Of a stretch of 7,508 nucleotides of DNA, positions 1 to 5,681 are shown one piece after another. A program made the translations under genes and the position numbers. Source of the DNA: Planctomycetaceae bacterium (GTDB lineage Bacteria; Planctomycetota; Planctomycetia; Pirellulales; Thermoguttaceae); the NCBI GenBank assembly GCA_031278315.1, contig JAITKS010000319.1:1-7508 (forward strand), read 5' to 3'. The number at the start of each line of letters is the position of its first letter. The first letter of the stretch is position 1. The notes under the pieces were generated by a model. That model saw nothing but the letters and a program-made list of their open reading frames with translations. It made no database searches and was not told the origin of the DNA.

Positions 1-72
1 ATCAAGCCGCCAACTTGATTCCGTATTTTCAACTGTCCGAAAATGTATCTCATCGACGCAAAAATCTGTCAT
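1..72 (-). CDS. possible 5' end of a minus-strand gene (partial)
   Basis: An ATG on the minus strand (CAT at 70-72) opens a frame of 24 codons, starting MTDFCVDEIHF, that runs off the left edge without a stop. Base composition is clearly richer in G and C here than in the AT-only DNA that begins right after position 72, as expected at a gene boundary. Against it, two plus-strand frames are also open over most of the same stretch, the piece is very short, and there is no Shine-Dalgarno sequence upstream of the ATG. No family is recognised. A plus-strand gene end (stop near 72-74 or 84) is the main alternative. Confidence 0.3.
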   Translation of the reverse strand, partial: MTDFCVDEIHFRTVENTESSWRLD

Positions 73-107
73 AGTTTTTTTGTAACAATAAATGTTAATG
101 TAATTGG

Positions 108-160
108 AAGTAAGTAAGTAAGTAAGTAAGTGTAAGTAAATAATTGTAAGTAATTGTAAT
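108..160. repeat. AAGT tetranucleotide microsatellite with diverged flank
   Basis: Six perfect AAGT units lie at 108-131. They are followed by diverged GTAAGTAA and TTGTAAGTAA copies to about 160. The tract is non-coding in all frames and lies between the possible partial gene at the left edge and the terminator of the YTV gene. Tracts like this change length by slipped-strand pairing; nothing shows that it controls a gene here. Confidence 0.7.
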
Positions 161-180
161 ATTTCAGCCGAATTTTTGTT

Positions 181-290
181 TTTCAAATTTTTTTGAAATA
201 CGAAAAACACGAAAAAAAATATAAAATAAAAATTTTTCGTATATTTTGTAATCTCAAAAAAAAAAATCTCCGTGTCCTCTGTGGTCAATA
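181..290. repeat. remnant of interspersed intergenic repeat
   Basis: This AT-rich stretch carries ATACGAAAAACACGAAAAA at about 198-216 and CTCCGTGTCCTCTGTGGTC at 268-286. Motifs of the type 'ACCACAGAGGACACGGAG' next to 'CGAAAAACACGAA' strings are familiar as dispersed non-coding repeats in planctomycetes and other environmental bacteria; this assignment is from memory. ATACGAAAAA (198-207) and TTTTTCGTAT (233-242) form a perfect 10-bp inverted repeat. TTTCAAA/TTTGAAA (181-187/192-198) forms a smaller hairpin. No reading frame is present. Confidence 0.4.
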
Positions 291-412
291 AAAAAAATAT
301 CTAATCCTGTATCTTCGGAATTTCCGATGATAGATTTTTTAAATATATCAGTGGAATAATTGTTTTCTTTTTTTGGTTGTTTACAAATTTTAAATTATCA
401 ATCACATACCTG

Positions 413-465
413 TTAAGTCCCGCGGGGACGACACTTTATTAACCGTATGCTTTAGCTTACGGATA
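413..465. repeat. GC-rich palindromic (REP-like) intergenic repeat
   Basis: Inside very AT-rich DNA, GTCCCGCGGGGAC (417-429) contains the perfect palindrome CCCGCGGG (419-426). A stem-loop follows, CCGTATGC (443-450) with GCTTACGG (455-462), one mismatched pair and a TTTA loop. The sharp rise in GC content and the paired palindromes suggest a short interspersed element rather than a gene signal. Similar 'TCCCGCGGGGAC ... CCGTA-loop-TACGG' strings recur in planctomycete-like genomes as far as I recall; only one copy is visible in this window. Confidence 0.45.
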
Positions 466-504
466 AAGGAACCTTATCTTTCACCTAATTTTTTTAAAAC
501 ATTA

Positions 505-538
505 AAAAGCCTGCTTTCCAATAGGTAAGCAGGCTTTT
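505..538 (-). terminator. intrinsic terminator of the YTV-type gene
   Basis: A perfect 12-bp inverted repeat, AAAAGCCTGCTT (505-516) and AAGCAGGCTTTT (527-538), encloses a 10-nt loop. Read on the minus strand, the hairpin ends in TTTTT with a further T-rich stretch (TGTTTT) just beyond, and it lies about 70 nt past the stop codon of the gene at 609-2066. That fits a Rho-independent terminator for that gene. The arms start with A-runs and end with T-runs, so it could also stop plus-strand transcription. Confidence 0.85.
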
Positions 539-608
539 ACGCTTTTAAATCACCAAAATTCACCACAATATTAGTACGAGTTGTATATTACTCACACCTT
601 TAAGACTT

Positions 609-2066
609 TTAAGCCGGCGGTTCTAAAAAAGGCGGTTTATCAGCTTCGTCAGTTGAATTATTTGTCGAATCACTTTTGTTTATTTCAGTTTTACTTGAAT
701 CAGATTTCTTTGGTTCAGTTTTACTCGAATCAGATTCGTTTTGATTCTTTTGACTATTATTATCAACCTTGCTATTATCAACCTTGCTATTGTCAACCTT
801 GCTATTGTCAACCTTGTTATTGTCAACCTTGTTATTGTCTTTGTTTGAATTTGAATCGGCTGGAACATCTTCGATATTGATAATTCTTTCATTCTGTTTT
901 GCCGCGGTTTGCTCAACAGGAATACGATTTAGAACTACTCGTTGACGTTCAACCGTGTAATTATACGGTACGATTTTTTCAACATAAATCGGTTTACGGA
1001 CAATTCGTTTAATCGGCACTACTTTTGCAACTTGAACTTCATACGGTTCAATACGTGTTTCCGTAACAGTTTTATACTTTGTTACAGGCACCTTTTCGAT
1101 ATGTTCTTCCGTAACGATTTTGCGAACAGTTACAGGCGTTTGACGTTCAATCCGCTCGACAATAGGTTTATAAGTCGTGTAAGGTACTTTGCGGACAACA
1201 ACTTCCTCAACAGTTTTGGGAACTTGTACTTCTTGTTTTTTTATAATCTGTTCATCTTTAATTGTTGTACGCGTAACCGGAACTTGCTCATAATGCTGCT
1301 CTTGAATAGTAGTAGTTACGGGAATTGTTTCGGTAACATAATTGGGTTGATAAACTTTTTCAGTACGAAATTGCGGTTCAGCACGCATTGGCGTAAAATA
1401 CAATCCCGGCAGCCGCCATCGATTCGTACCCGAAACAGGATCATAATATTCACCGCCGTTTTGCCAAGTCAATCGATTGTAAGTTCTACCCGGAATTTCA
1501 ACTTGCCTCGTAACATATTGACCCCGATCAACAGTACGAGTTTGATAATTTGTTACCGGTTTATTAACTGTGTACGCTCGTGTTTCATAGCGTGTTTCTT
1601 GTACTGGAATCTGCTTTATTTCTACTACTTCTTGAACTTCCGTTTCGTAAACTTGTTTGGGAACAACATATCGTTCTTCGCGTTCATTTTTCTCCTCGAC
1701 GTACCGCGTAACGTTATAGCTGGTGTCTTGCATTTGAGTTTCCTCAACCGGACGATTAACTGTAACTTTACGTTCAACATAATTTGTCTCTGGAACTTCA
1801 CGTGCGACAGTAATACGGCGTTCACGTTTTTGTGTTTCCCATTGTGTCTGAAATTCTGTTACCTCTTCATCGACATATTGTGTTTCAACTACTTTTTTAT
1901 AAGTAGTGTGAACAACAGGTTCTTTTATTATTGTCGATGTAAGATTGTACTTTTTCCCGCCGTAAACAACAGACCTACGCGAATCTGCTGCCGATAAGAA
2001 ATTGATCGTACTAAACGAAATTACCAACATGGTAATTGTAAATATCATCAATCTTTGTGATTTCAT
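609..2066 (-). CDS. exported YTV-type repeat protein, probable cell-wall/surface component
   Basis: The product has 485 residues. Residues 1-26 look like a Sec signal peptide: K2 and R5, a hydrophobic core, then LSAAD, with probable cleavage around 26-27. Residues about 50-195 and 243-390 are two blocks of short, degenerate, charged Tyr/Thr/Val/Glu/Arg-rich repeats (such as VPVTRTT, VPVTKYKTVTETR, VPYTTYKP). They flank a distinct central segment (about 196-241) with RLTWQNGGEYYDP and WRLPGLYFTPM. This architecture matches the planctomycete YTV family, associated with the cell wall in Rhodopirellula; that placement is from family knowledge. Residues about 404-485 form a low-complexity tail with NNKVD/NSKVD and SDSSKTE repeats, ending PPFLEPPA. 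There is no cysteine anywhere. The ATG is supported by the signal peptide and by GAGG six nt upstream. The gene is monocistronic, with its own terminator. No catalytic motif is seen; a structural or adhesive role is inferred. Confidence 0.85.
   Translation of the reverse strand: MKSQRLMIFTITMLVISFSTINFLSAADSRRSVVYGGKKYNLTSTIIKEPVVHTTYKKVVETQYVDEEVTEFQTQWETQKRERRITVAREVPETNYVERKVTVNRPVEETQMQDTSYNVTRYVEEKNEREERYVVPKQVYETEVQEVVEIKQIPVQETRYETRAYTVNKPVTNYQTRTVDRGQYVTRQVEIPGRTYNRLTWQNGGEYYDPVSGTNRWRLPGLYFTPMRAEPQFRTEKVYQPNYVTETIPVTTTIQEQHYEQVPVTRTTIKDEQIIKKQEVQVPKTVEEVVVRKVPYTTYKPIVERIERQTPVTVRKIVTEEHIEKVPVTKYKTVTETRIEPYEVQVAKVVPIKRIVRKPIYVEKIVPYNYTVERQRVVLNRIPVEQTAAKQNERIINIEDVPADSNSNKDNNKVDNNKVDNSKVDNSKVDNSKVDNNSQKNQNESDSSKTEPKKSDSSKTEINKSDSTNNSTDEADKPPFLEPPA
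684..736 (-). repeat. 30-bp-period coding repeat (SDSSKTE) in the YTV tail
   Basis: Two 23-bp copies at 684-706 and 714-736 differ at one base and are spaced 30 bp apart. On the minus strand they encode two successive SDSSKTE peptides, followed downstream by the related SDSTNN. The period is a multiple of three, so unit gain or loss would keep the frame. Confidence 0.8.
761..835 (-). repeat. 15-bp tandem repeat (NNKVD/NSKVD), five units
   Basis: Five contiguous 15-bp units (761-775, 776-790, 791-805, 806-820, 821-835), such as TGTCAACCTTGCTAT, differ only at one or two positions. Read on the minus strand they encode NNKVD/NSKVD pentapeptides at about residues 411-435 of the exported protein. 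Near-identity at the DNA level points to recent slippage or unequal recombination. Confidence 0.9.
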
Positions 2067-2072
2067 TTGAAA

Positions 2073-2076
2073 CCTC
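2073..2076 (-). promoter_or_regulatory. Shine-Dalgarno site of the YTV-type gene
   Basis: On the minus strand, GAGG lies with a 6-nt spacer before the ATG at 2066-2064. It is the only convincing Shine-Dalgarno in the window: dxs, yjbQ and aroB have none at normal spacing. It fixes the start of the signal peptide and suggests stronger translation initiation for this structural protein. Confidence 0.6.
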
Positions 2077-2157
2077 GTTTGGGGTTGTTAGGTTAGTTTT
2101 GGTCTATGAAATTTAAACAAACAATTCGAACATTTTGATTATTGATATTTATATACG

Positions 2158-2240
2158 TATCGTTTTATAAATTTCGGCGGCACAAAAACGTTTTTCATAA
2201 AACTTGCGTTCCATAAGTAAACAAACTGATATGACCGATT
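2158..2240 (+). repeat. diverged intergenic repeat, copy 1
   Basis: Positions 2158-2191 match 2549-2582 at 26 of 34 aligned bases without gaps, sharing the core TATAAATTTC, then GCGG and ACGT. The match continues more weakly through TTCCATAAGTAAACAAACT, which resembles TTCCGAATAGATAATCAAAC of copy 3. GTTTTAT/ATAAAAC (2162-2168/2197-2203) forms an inverted repeat around AAAAACGTTTTT. Confidence 0.5.
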
Positions 2241-2417
2241 CTTATATGTACGATTCGTAATATCGTAAACAGATTTTTTAATCAATATGTGCGAACAGCG
2301 TCAAGTTGAATTGATGTTTCAGAATGTTCAAATTACATTCAATGAAAATCAAATAACATGACTTTAACTATTTTCGCAGGAATTATGCAAAAAGCAAATA
2401 ACCTGCCGAAATAATCG

Positions 2418-2460
2418 ACACGATCATTATTATATGAAATTTCTGCACAAATAACACCTG
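2418..2460 (+). repeat. diverged intergenic repeat, copy 2 (weak)
   Basis: ACACGATCATTATTATATGA followed by AATTTCTGCACAAATAACACC resembles the first half of the module, most closely the copy after dxs (ACACATCGTACTATGAATTT). Gaps are needed to align it, so homology is uncertain. Confidence 0.3.
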
Positions 2461-2548
2461 ATTCAAATATTCAAATTAATATATTTCAAATAATTTTTAT
2501 GTAATTATCGTTATAACCCCTACAATCGATACAAGACGTCTCTATACA

Positions 2549-2646
2549 TACCGCACTATAAATTTCAGCGGTATAAATACGTAAAAAACAGCTTTCCGAA
2601 TAGATAATCAAACAACTCAAATCAAAAATTCAAATAAGAACAAGTA
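2549..2646 (+). repeat. diverged intergenic repeat, copy 3 (most complete)
   Basis: The first half, TACCGCACTATAAATTTC then AGCGGTATAAATACGT (2549-2582), matches copy 1. The second half, TAATCAAACAACTC to CAAAAATTCAAATAAG (about 2602-2640), matches the copy upstream of dxs over roughly 45 bp with few changes. ATACCGC/GCGGTAT (2548-2554/2568-2574) forms a 7-bp stem with the TATAAAT core in its loop. Confidence 0.5.
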
Positions 2647-2856
2647 AAAAATTATTATTAGAAATTTACTTTTATTAATGTCAGCAATAGACAAGTTACC
2701 TGAATTTTGTAAGATATTCCGCTTTGTCGTTTAAATTAGAACTTGTTGTTTTAATATTTCGATAATTATTTCGACTGATATTTTATTTTAAATTTTATTT
2801 TTAATTTTCAATTTTTAATTTTTAATTTTACTCTTACTTGAATTTTCAAATTGAGT

Positions 2857-2945
2857 TGCCTGCTTTCCGCTTTCAGATTTCCAATAATTAAAATAATTAA
2901 TCAAACCGCTCGAACCGAAAATTCAAATGAGACAGTTTAAACTCC
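2857..2945 (+). repeat. diverged intergenic repeat, copy 4 (second half)
   Basis: The stretch TGCTTTCCG, TTTCAGAT, TTAATCAAACCGCTCGAACC and GAAAATTCAAATGAG corresponds to the second half of copy 3 and also to the segment just upstream of yjbQ (CAAATCGAACCGAAAT). The end of this copy, CAAATGAGACAGTTTAAA, is echoed 62 bp further on as CAAATGATAACAGCTTAAA, right at the dxs start codon. Confidence 0.5.
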
Positions 2946-2980
2946 TGCCGATTTTTTAAGTAAACCGGCGTTGTAAACTG
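2933..2980 (+). promoter_or_regulatory. imperfect hairpin in the probable dxs leader
   Basis: CAGTTTA (2933-2939) pairs with TAAACTG (2974-2980). Further in, AAC/GTT and GCCG/CGGC can pair, with small bulges, leaving a loop at about 2951-2965. The structure ends 24 nt before the dxs ATG, where no Shine-Dalgarno is present. It might affect translation or mRNA stability. It does not match a riboswitch I know, and no thiamine (TPP) riboswitch core is seen. Confidence 0.3.
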
Positions 2981-3004
2981 AAATGCAAATGATAACAGCT
3001 TAAA

Positions 3005-5089
3005 ATGTTAAATGTAACTGAAAAACAAAAACGATTTTTACCTGAACTTCGGTCTCCACAAGAATTGATAAATTTTTCTCAAGCTGACTTGATTAACCTC
3101 GCAGCAGAAATACGAGAAGAGATTTATCGGCTTTACGATTGCCGTTCTGTTCATTTTGCTTCTAATCTCGGAGTTGTCGAGTTGTGTATTGCATTGCATT
3201 CGACATTTGATTTTTCCGTTGACCGTCTTATTTGGGATACAGGTCACCAGATTTATCCGCACAAATTACTTACCGGACGTTTCGAACGATTTCAAACTAT
3301 CCGCACTAAAGGCGGCTTGATGGGATTTCCCAATCCGGCAGAAAGCGATTACGACTTGTTAATGACCGGACACGCCGGCTGTAGTATCGGCACCGCACTA
3401 GGCTTGGCAAGCGGAGACGATCTAATTTCAGGAAAAAATAAACGGCACAGTATAGCAGTAATCGGTGACGGCGCCTTCAGCAGCGGCGTAGTATTCGAAG
3501 CAATGAATCACGCAGGTTGGATACGAAAAAATATTACAGTAATTTTAAACGACAACAAAATGTCAATTTGCCCGCGCGTCGGCGGACTTTCAATACATCT
3601 CGATAAAATTCGGATGCATCCGTCGTATCAGCGTTTAAAGCAGCAGTTGCACTGGCTCGTTGATAGTTTTCCAACTCTCGGCAAGTCAATGGATTCTATT
3701 TTGGCAAGATTCAAAAATGCAGTCAAAGCAGGACTACTCGGAGGAATGCTATTCGAAGAACTCGGATTTCGTTATATCGGACCGATCAATGGTCATAATA
3801 TCCCGCGATTACAACGTTTTCTAAAAATGGCACGAAGTATTGATGATCCCGTTTTATTACACGTTTTCACCGAGAAAGGTCACGGTTTTAAACCCGCAGA
3901 AAATAATCCGTCAGCATATCACGCACCTGCTCCGGGCGGAATGAATAATAAAATTTCAAACGTAAACAATGTCAACAAAGTAAACGATGTAAACAAACTA
4001 AACGATGTAAACAAACTAAACGATGTAAACAAACTAAACGATGTAACCAAAGTAAACGATGAAAAATTATCGGATCAAAAAATAAACGACACATGGGTTC
4101 GTGAAGAATCGGATGCGGAATCGATTTCGGCAGTAAGACCGGAAGAGCAAGTTTCTTTTACAGAGATTTTTCGTAATTCAATTTTGCAACTAATGCGTGA
4201 AAATGATCGCATTTGTGTAATCACCGCCGCAATGTGCAGAGGAAATATGCTTGAACCGATTCGAGAAGAATTTCCGCAACGTTTTTTTGATGTCGGAATT
4301 TGTGAATCTCATGCTGTTATTTTTGCTGCCGGACTTGCGAAATCTGGAATGATTCCTATTGTTGATATTTATAGTACATTTATTCAGAGAAGTTATGATC
4401 AAATTTTTCAAGAAGTTTCGTTACAGAATTTACCAATAATAATGTTGCTGGACCGCGCTGGACTAACAGGACCCGATGGTCCCACGCATCATGGTGTATT
4501 CGACATCTGTTTCTTGAGACCGTTCCCGAATATGACAATTATGACTCCAGCCGACGCTTCAGATGTTGATCCGATGTTACGTTTTGCTATAACGGCAGGA
4601 ACTCCGCAAGCTATACGTTATCCGAAAACTAAATGCGGAGGCTATCGAAATAATGTTGCGCAAATTCAGGCAGGTAAGGCTGAAATTATCAAAACCGGCA
4701 ATGATGGTGCAATTGTTACATGCGGACCGTTTCTGAATATTGCAATCGAAGCCGCTGATATCTTGCACGAAGAATATAATATTTCAACCGGAGTAATAAA
4801 CGCAAGATTTATTAAACCGCTCGATACAGAAACTATTTTGCAACCAATAAAAGATTGTAAATTTATCGTTACGGTAGAAGAGGGAATGCTCGCAGCAGGA
4901 TTTGGAAGTGCCGTACTAGAAGCAGCTAATGAACTATACATTGACACAAGAAAAATCAAAAGAATTGGATTCACGGACAAATATATCGAACACGGTGAAA
5001 GAAATGAATTACTAGACGACACAGGTCTAAATGTAAAAAACATAGTTGAAACTTGCATAAAAATAAACACGTTATTTGAAAATTTGTAA
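3005..5089 (+). CDS. dxs: 1-deoxy-D-xylulose-5-phosphate synthase (Dxs) with a repeat-rich linker insert
   Basis: Dxs condenses pyruvate and glyceraldehyde 3-phosphate into DXP using thiamine diphosphate and Mg2+; it is the cytosolic entry enzyme of the MEP isoprenoid pathway. Family landmarks run in order: SVHFASNLGVVEL with His50, GHQIYPHKLLTGR (80-92), TGHAGCS with His123, GDGAFSSGVVFEAMNHAG (154-171), NDNKMSI (182-188), FEELGFRYIGPINGH (250-264), KGHGFKPAENNPSAYH (291-306), SFTEIF (384-389), GICESHAV with Glu434, DRAGLTGPDGPTHHG (483-497, Asp491 and His495), and a transketolase C-domain (about 565-690). All expected catalytic positions are present. At 694 residues it is longer than the usual 610-640 because about 70 linker residues (312-383) separate the pyrimidine- and phosphate-binding halves, including five six-residue Asn/Val/Lys/Asp repeats. 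The ATG sits at the expected N-terminus but has no Shine-Dalgarno. The yjbQ gene starts 123 bp downstream. Confidence 0.95.
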   Translation: MLNVTEKQKRFLPELRSPQELINFSQADLINLAAEIREEIYRLYDCRSVHFASNLGVVELCIALHSTFDFSVDRLIWDTGHQIYPHKLLTGRFERFQTIRTKGGLMGFPNPAESDYDLLMTGHAGCSIGTALGLASGDDLISGKNKRHSIAVIGDGAFSSGVVFEAMNHAGWIRKNITVILNDNKMSICPRVGGLSIHLDKIRMHPSYQRLKQQLHWLVDSFPTLGKSMDSILARFKNAVKAGLLGGMLFEELGFRYIGPINGHNIPRLQRFLKMARSIDDPVLLHVFTEKGHGFKPAENNPSAYHAPAPGGMNNKISNVNNVNKVNDVNKLNDVNKLNDVNKLNDVTKVNDEKLSDQKINDTWVREESDAESISAVRPEEQVSFTEIFRNSILQLMRENDRICVITAAMCRGNMLEPIREEFPQRFFDVGICESHAVIFAAGLAKSGMIPIVDIYSTFIQRSYDQIFQEVSLQNLPIIMLLDRAGLTGPDGPTHHGVFDICFLRPFPNMTIMTPADASDVDPMLRFAITAGTPQAIRYPKTKCGGYRNNVAQIQAGKAEIIKTGNDGAIVTCGPFLNIAIEAADILHEEYNISTGVINARFIKPLDTETILQPIKDCKFIVTVEEGMLAAGFGSAVLEAANELYIDTRKIKRIGFTDKYIEHGERNELLDDTGLNVKNIVETCIKINTLFENL
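3965..4054 (+). repeat. 18-bp tandem repeat inside dxs, five units
   Basis: Units at 3965-3982, 3983-4000, 4001-4018, 4019-4036 and 4037-4054 have the form AACGATGTAAACAAACTA. The middle three are identical; the first and last differ at a few bases. Starting in frame at codon 321, they encode NNVNKV, NDVNKL three times and NDVTKV. The perfect inner copies indicate recent duplication. Confidence 0.92.
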
Positions 5090-5091
5090 AA

Positions 5092-5207
5092 TATACACAT
5101 CGTACTATGAATTTCGACAATATAGTATATAAGTCAATATAGTATATAAGGTGTATTCAGCAAAAATCTATTTTCAGATAATTAAATAAACAAATCGAAC
5201 CGAAATA
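5092..5207 (+). repeat. diverged intergenic repeat, copy 5, with internal 17-bp duplication
   Basis: The dxs-yjbQ spacer starts with TATACACATCGTACTATGAA and TTTCGAC, resembling the first half of the module seen upstream of dxs, and ends with TTTCAGATAATTAAATAAAC and AAATCGAACCGAAAT, resembling its second half at 2873-2921. Between them CAATATAGTATATAAG occurs twice (5118-5133 and 5135-5150), a perfect 16-bp direct repeat separated by one base. No terminator hairpin is evident after dxs. Confidence 0.5.
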
Positions 5208-5212
5208 AAAAA

Positions 5213-5635
5213 ATGAAATCATATCGGGAAATTTTAACATTGAACATTCCGAAACGTGTTGATTTTGTCAACATTACGGAAAATGTCAGAGAAGCGGTTA
5301 AAAAGAGCGGAATCCGCGAAGGTTTAGTATTGGTCAATTCGATGCATATAACGTCTTCGGTTTTTATAAACGACGATGAATCAGGATTGCATGAAGATTA
5401 CAAAAAATGGCTTGAACAACTTGCGCCTTATGATCCGTCGCCGGTGCGTTATGCTCATAATCGTACTGGTGAAGACAATGGAGATGCACATCACAAACGT
5501 CAAATTATGGGACGTGAAACCGTAGTTGCGGTAACAGACGGCAAACTCGATTTCGGAACATGGGAACAAATTTTTTACGGAGAATTTGACGGACGCCGTC
5601 CAAAAAGAATTTTGATAAAAATAATTGGTGAGTAA
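5213..5635 (+). CDS. yjbQ: YjbQ / UPF0047 family protein (secondary thiamine-phosphate synthase-like)
   Basis: This 140-residue protein has the normal length for the family and its complete signature: HITSSVFINDDESGL (45-59), HNRTGEDNGDAHHKR (82-96) with QIMGRE after it, and DGKLDFGTWEQIFYGEFDG (109-127), ending in RPKRILIKIIGE. The conserved histidines and acidic residues are thought to bind metal in a compact beta-barrel cytosolic protein. The E. coli member has weak thiamine-phosphate synthase activity, which gives the usual database name; the physiological role is unsettled. It lies 123 bp after dxs, whose product DXP feeds thiamine thiazole synthesis and whose cofactor is thiamine diphosphate, so a link to thiamine is plausible but inferred. 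The aroB ATG follows after 46 bp, close enough for co-transcription. The ATG is preceded by an A-run, not a Shine-Dalgarno. Confidence 0.9.
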   Translation: MKSYREILTLNIPKRVDFVNITENVREAVKKSGIREGLVLVNSMHITSSVFINDDESGLHEDYKKWLEQLAPYDPSPVRYAHNRTGEDNGDAHHKRQIMGRETVVAVTDGKLDFGTWEQIFYGEFDGRRPKRILIKIIGE

Positions 5636-5681
5636 TAGTTAGAAATCAGGTAATATTCAATTTCAATTGATAAAAACACAA

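Larger units (their letters stand above)
2067..3004. other. long AT-rich divergent intergenic region
   Basis: This 938-bp spacer separates the minus-strand YTV gene from plus-strand dxs and should contain both promoters. No plausible reading frame is seen on either strand. It holds several diverged copies of a repeat module (listed separately), the perfect palindrome AAAAACGTTTTT (2184-2195), an imperfect stem TTTTCGCAGG/CCTGCCGAAA (2371-2380/2402-2411), a low-complexity ATTTTTAATTTT tract at about 2780-2830, and a hairpin just before dxs. Promoter boxes cannot be called reliably because the DNA is so AT-rich. Confidence 0.7.

Noticed and set aside
761..835. Tandem array considered as a CRISPR array
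   Set aside because: Units are contiguous 15-mers with no spacers, lie inside a reading frame, and no cas genes are present.
581..916. Overlapping short frames with Cys/Tyr-rich (plus) or Thr/Ile/Arg-rich (minus) repeats
   Set aside because: They are the 15-bp repeat of the YTV tail read in other frames.
942..1997. 351-residue open frame on the plus strand antisense to the YTV-type gene
   Set aside because: It is the mirror of a repetitive coding sequence. The product is rich in Phe, Asn, Cys and Arg with no domain logic, while the minus-strand product has a signal peptide, an SD site and a terminator.
2797..2830. ATTTTTAATTTT tract considered as a replication origin or AT-rich unwinding element
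   Set aside because: There are no DnaA-box cluster and no dnaA, dnaN or gyrB neighbours; low-complexity AT sequence is common throughout these spacers.
2067..3004. Riboswitch (TPP type) or small RNA gene upstream of dxs
   Set aside because: I could not find the conserved CTGAGA and ACCTGA-type blocks of a TPP riboswitch, nor a compact hairpin followed by a T-run that would define an sRNA.
4666..5100. 144-residue open frame on the minus strand within the end of dxs
   Set aside because: It lies entirely opposite the conserved C-terminal domain of Dxs, has no RBS and no recognisable motif. It is a by-product of AT-rich codon use.
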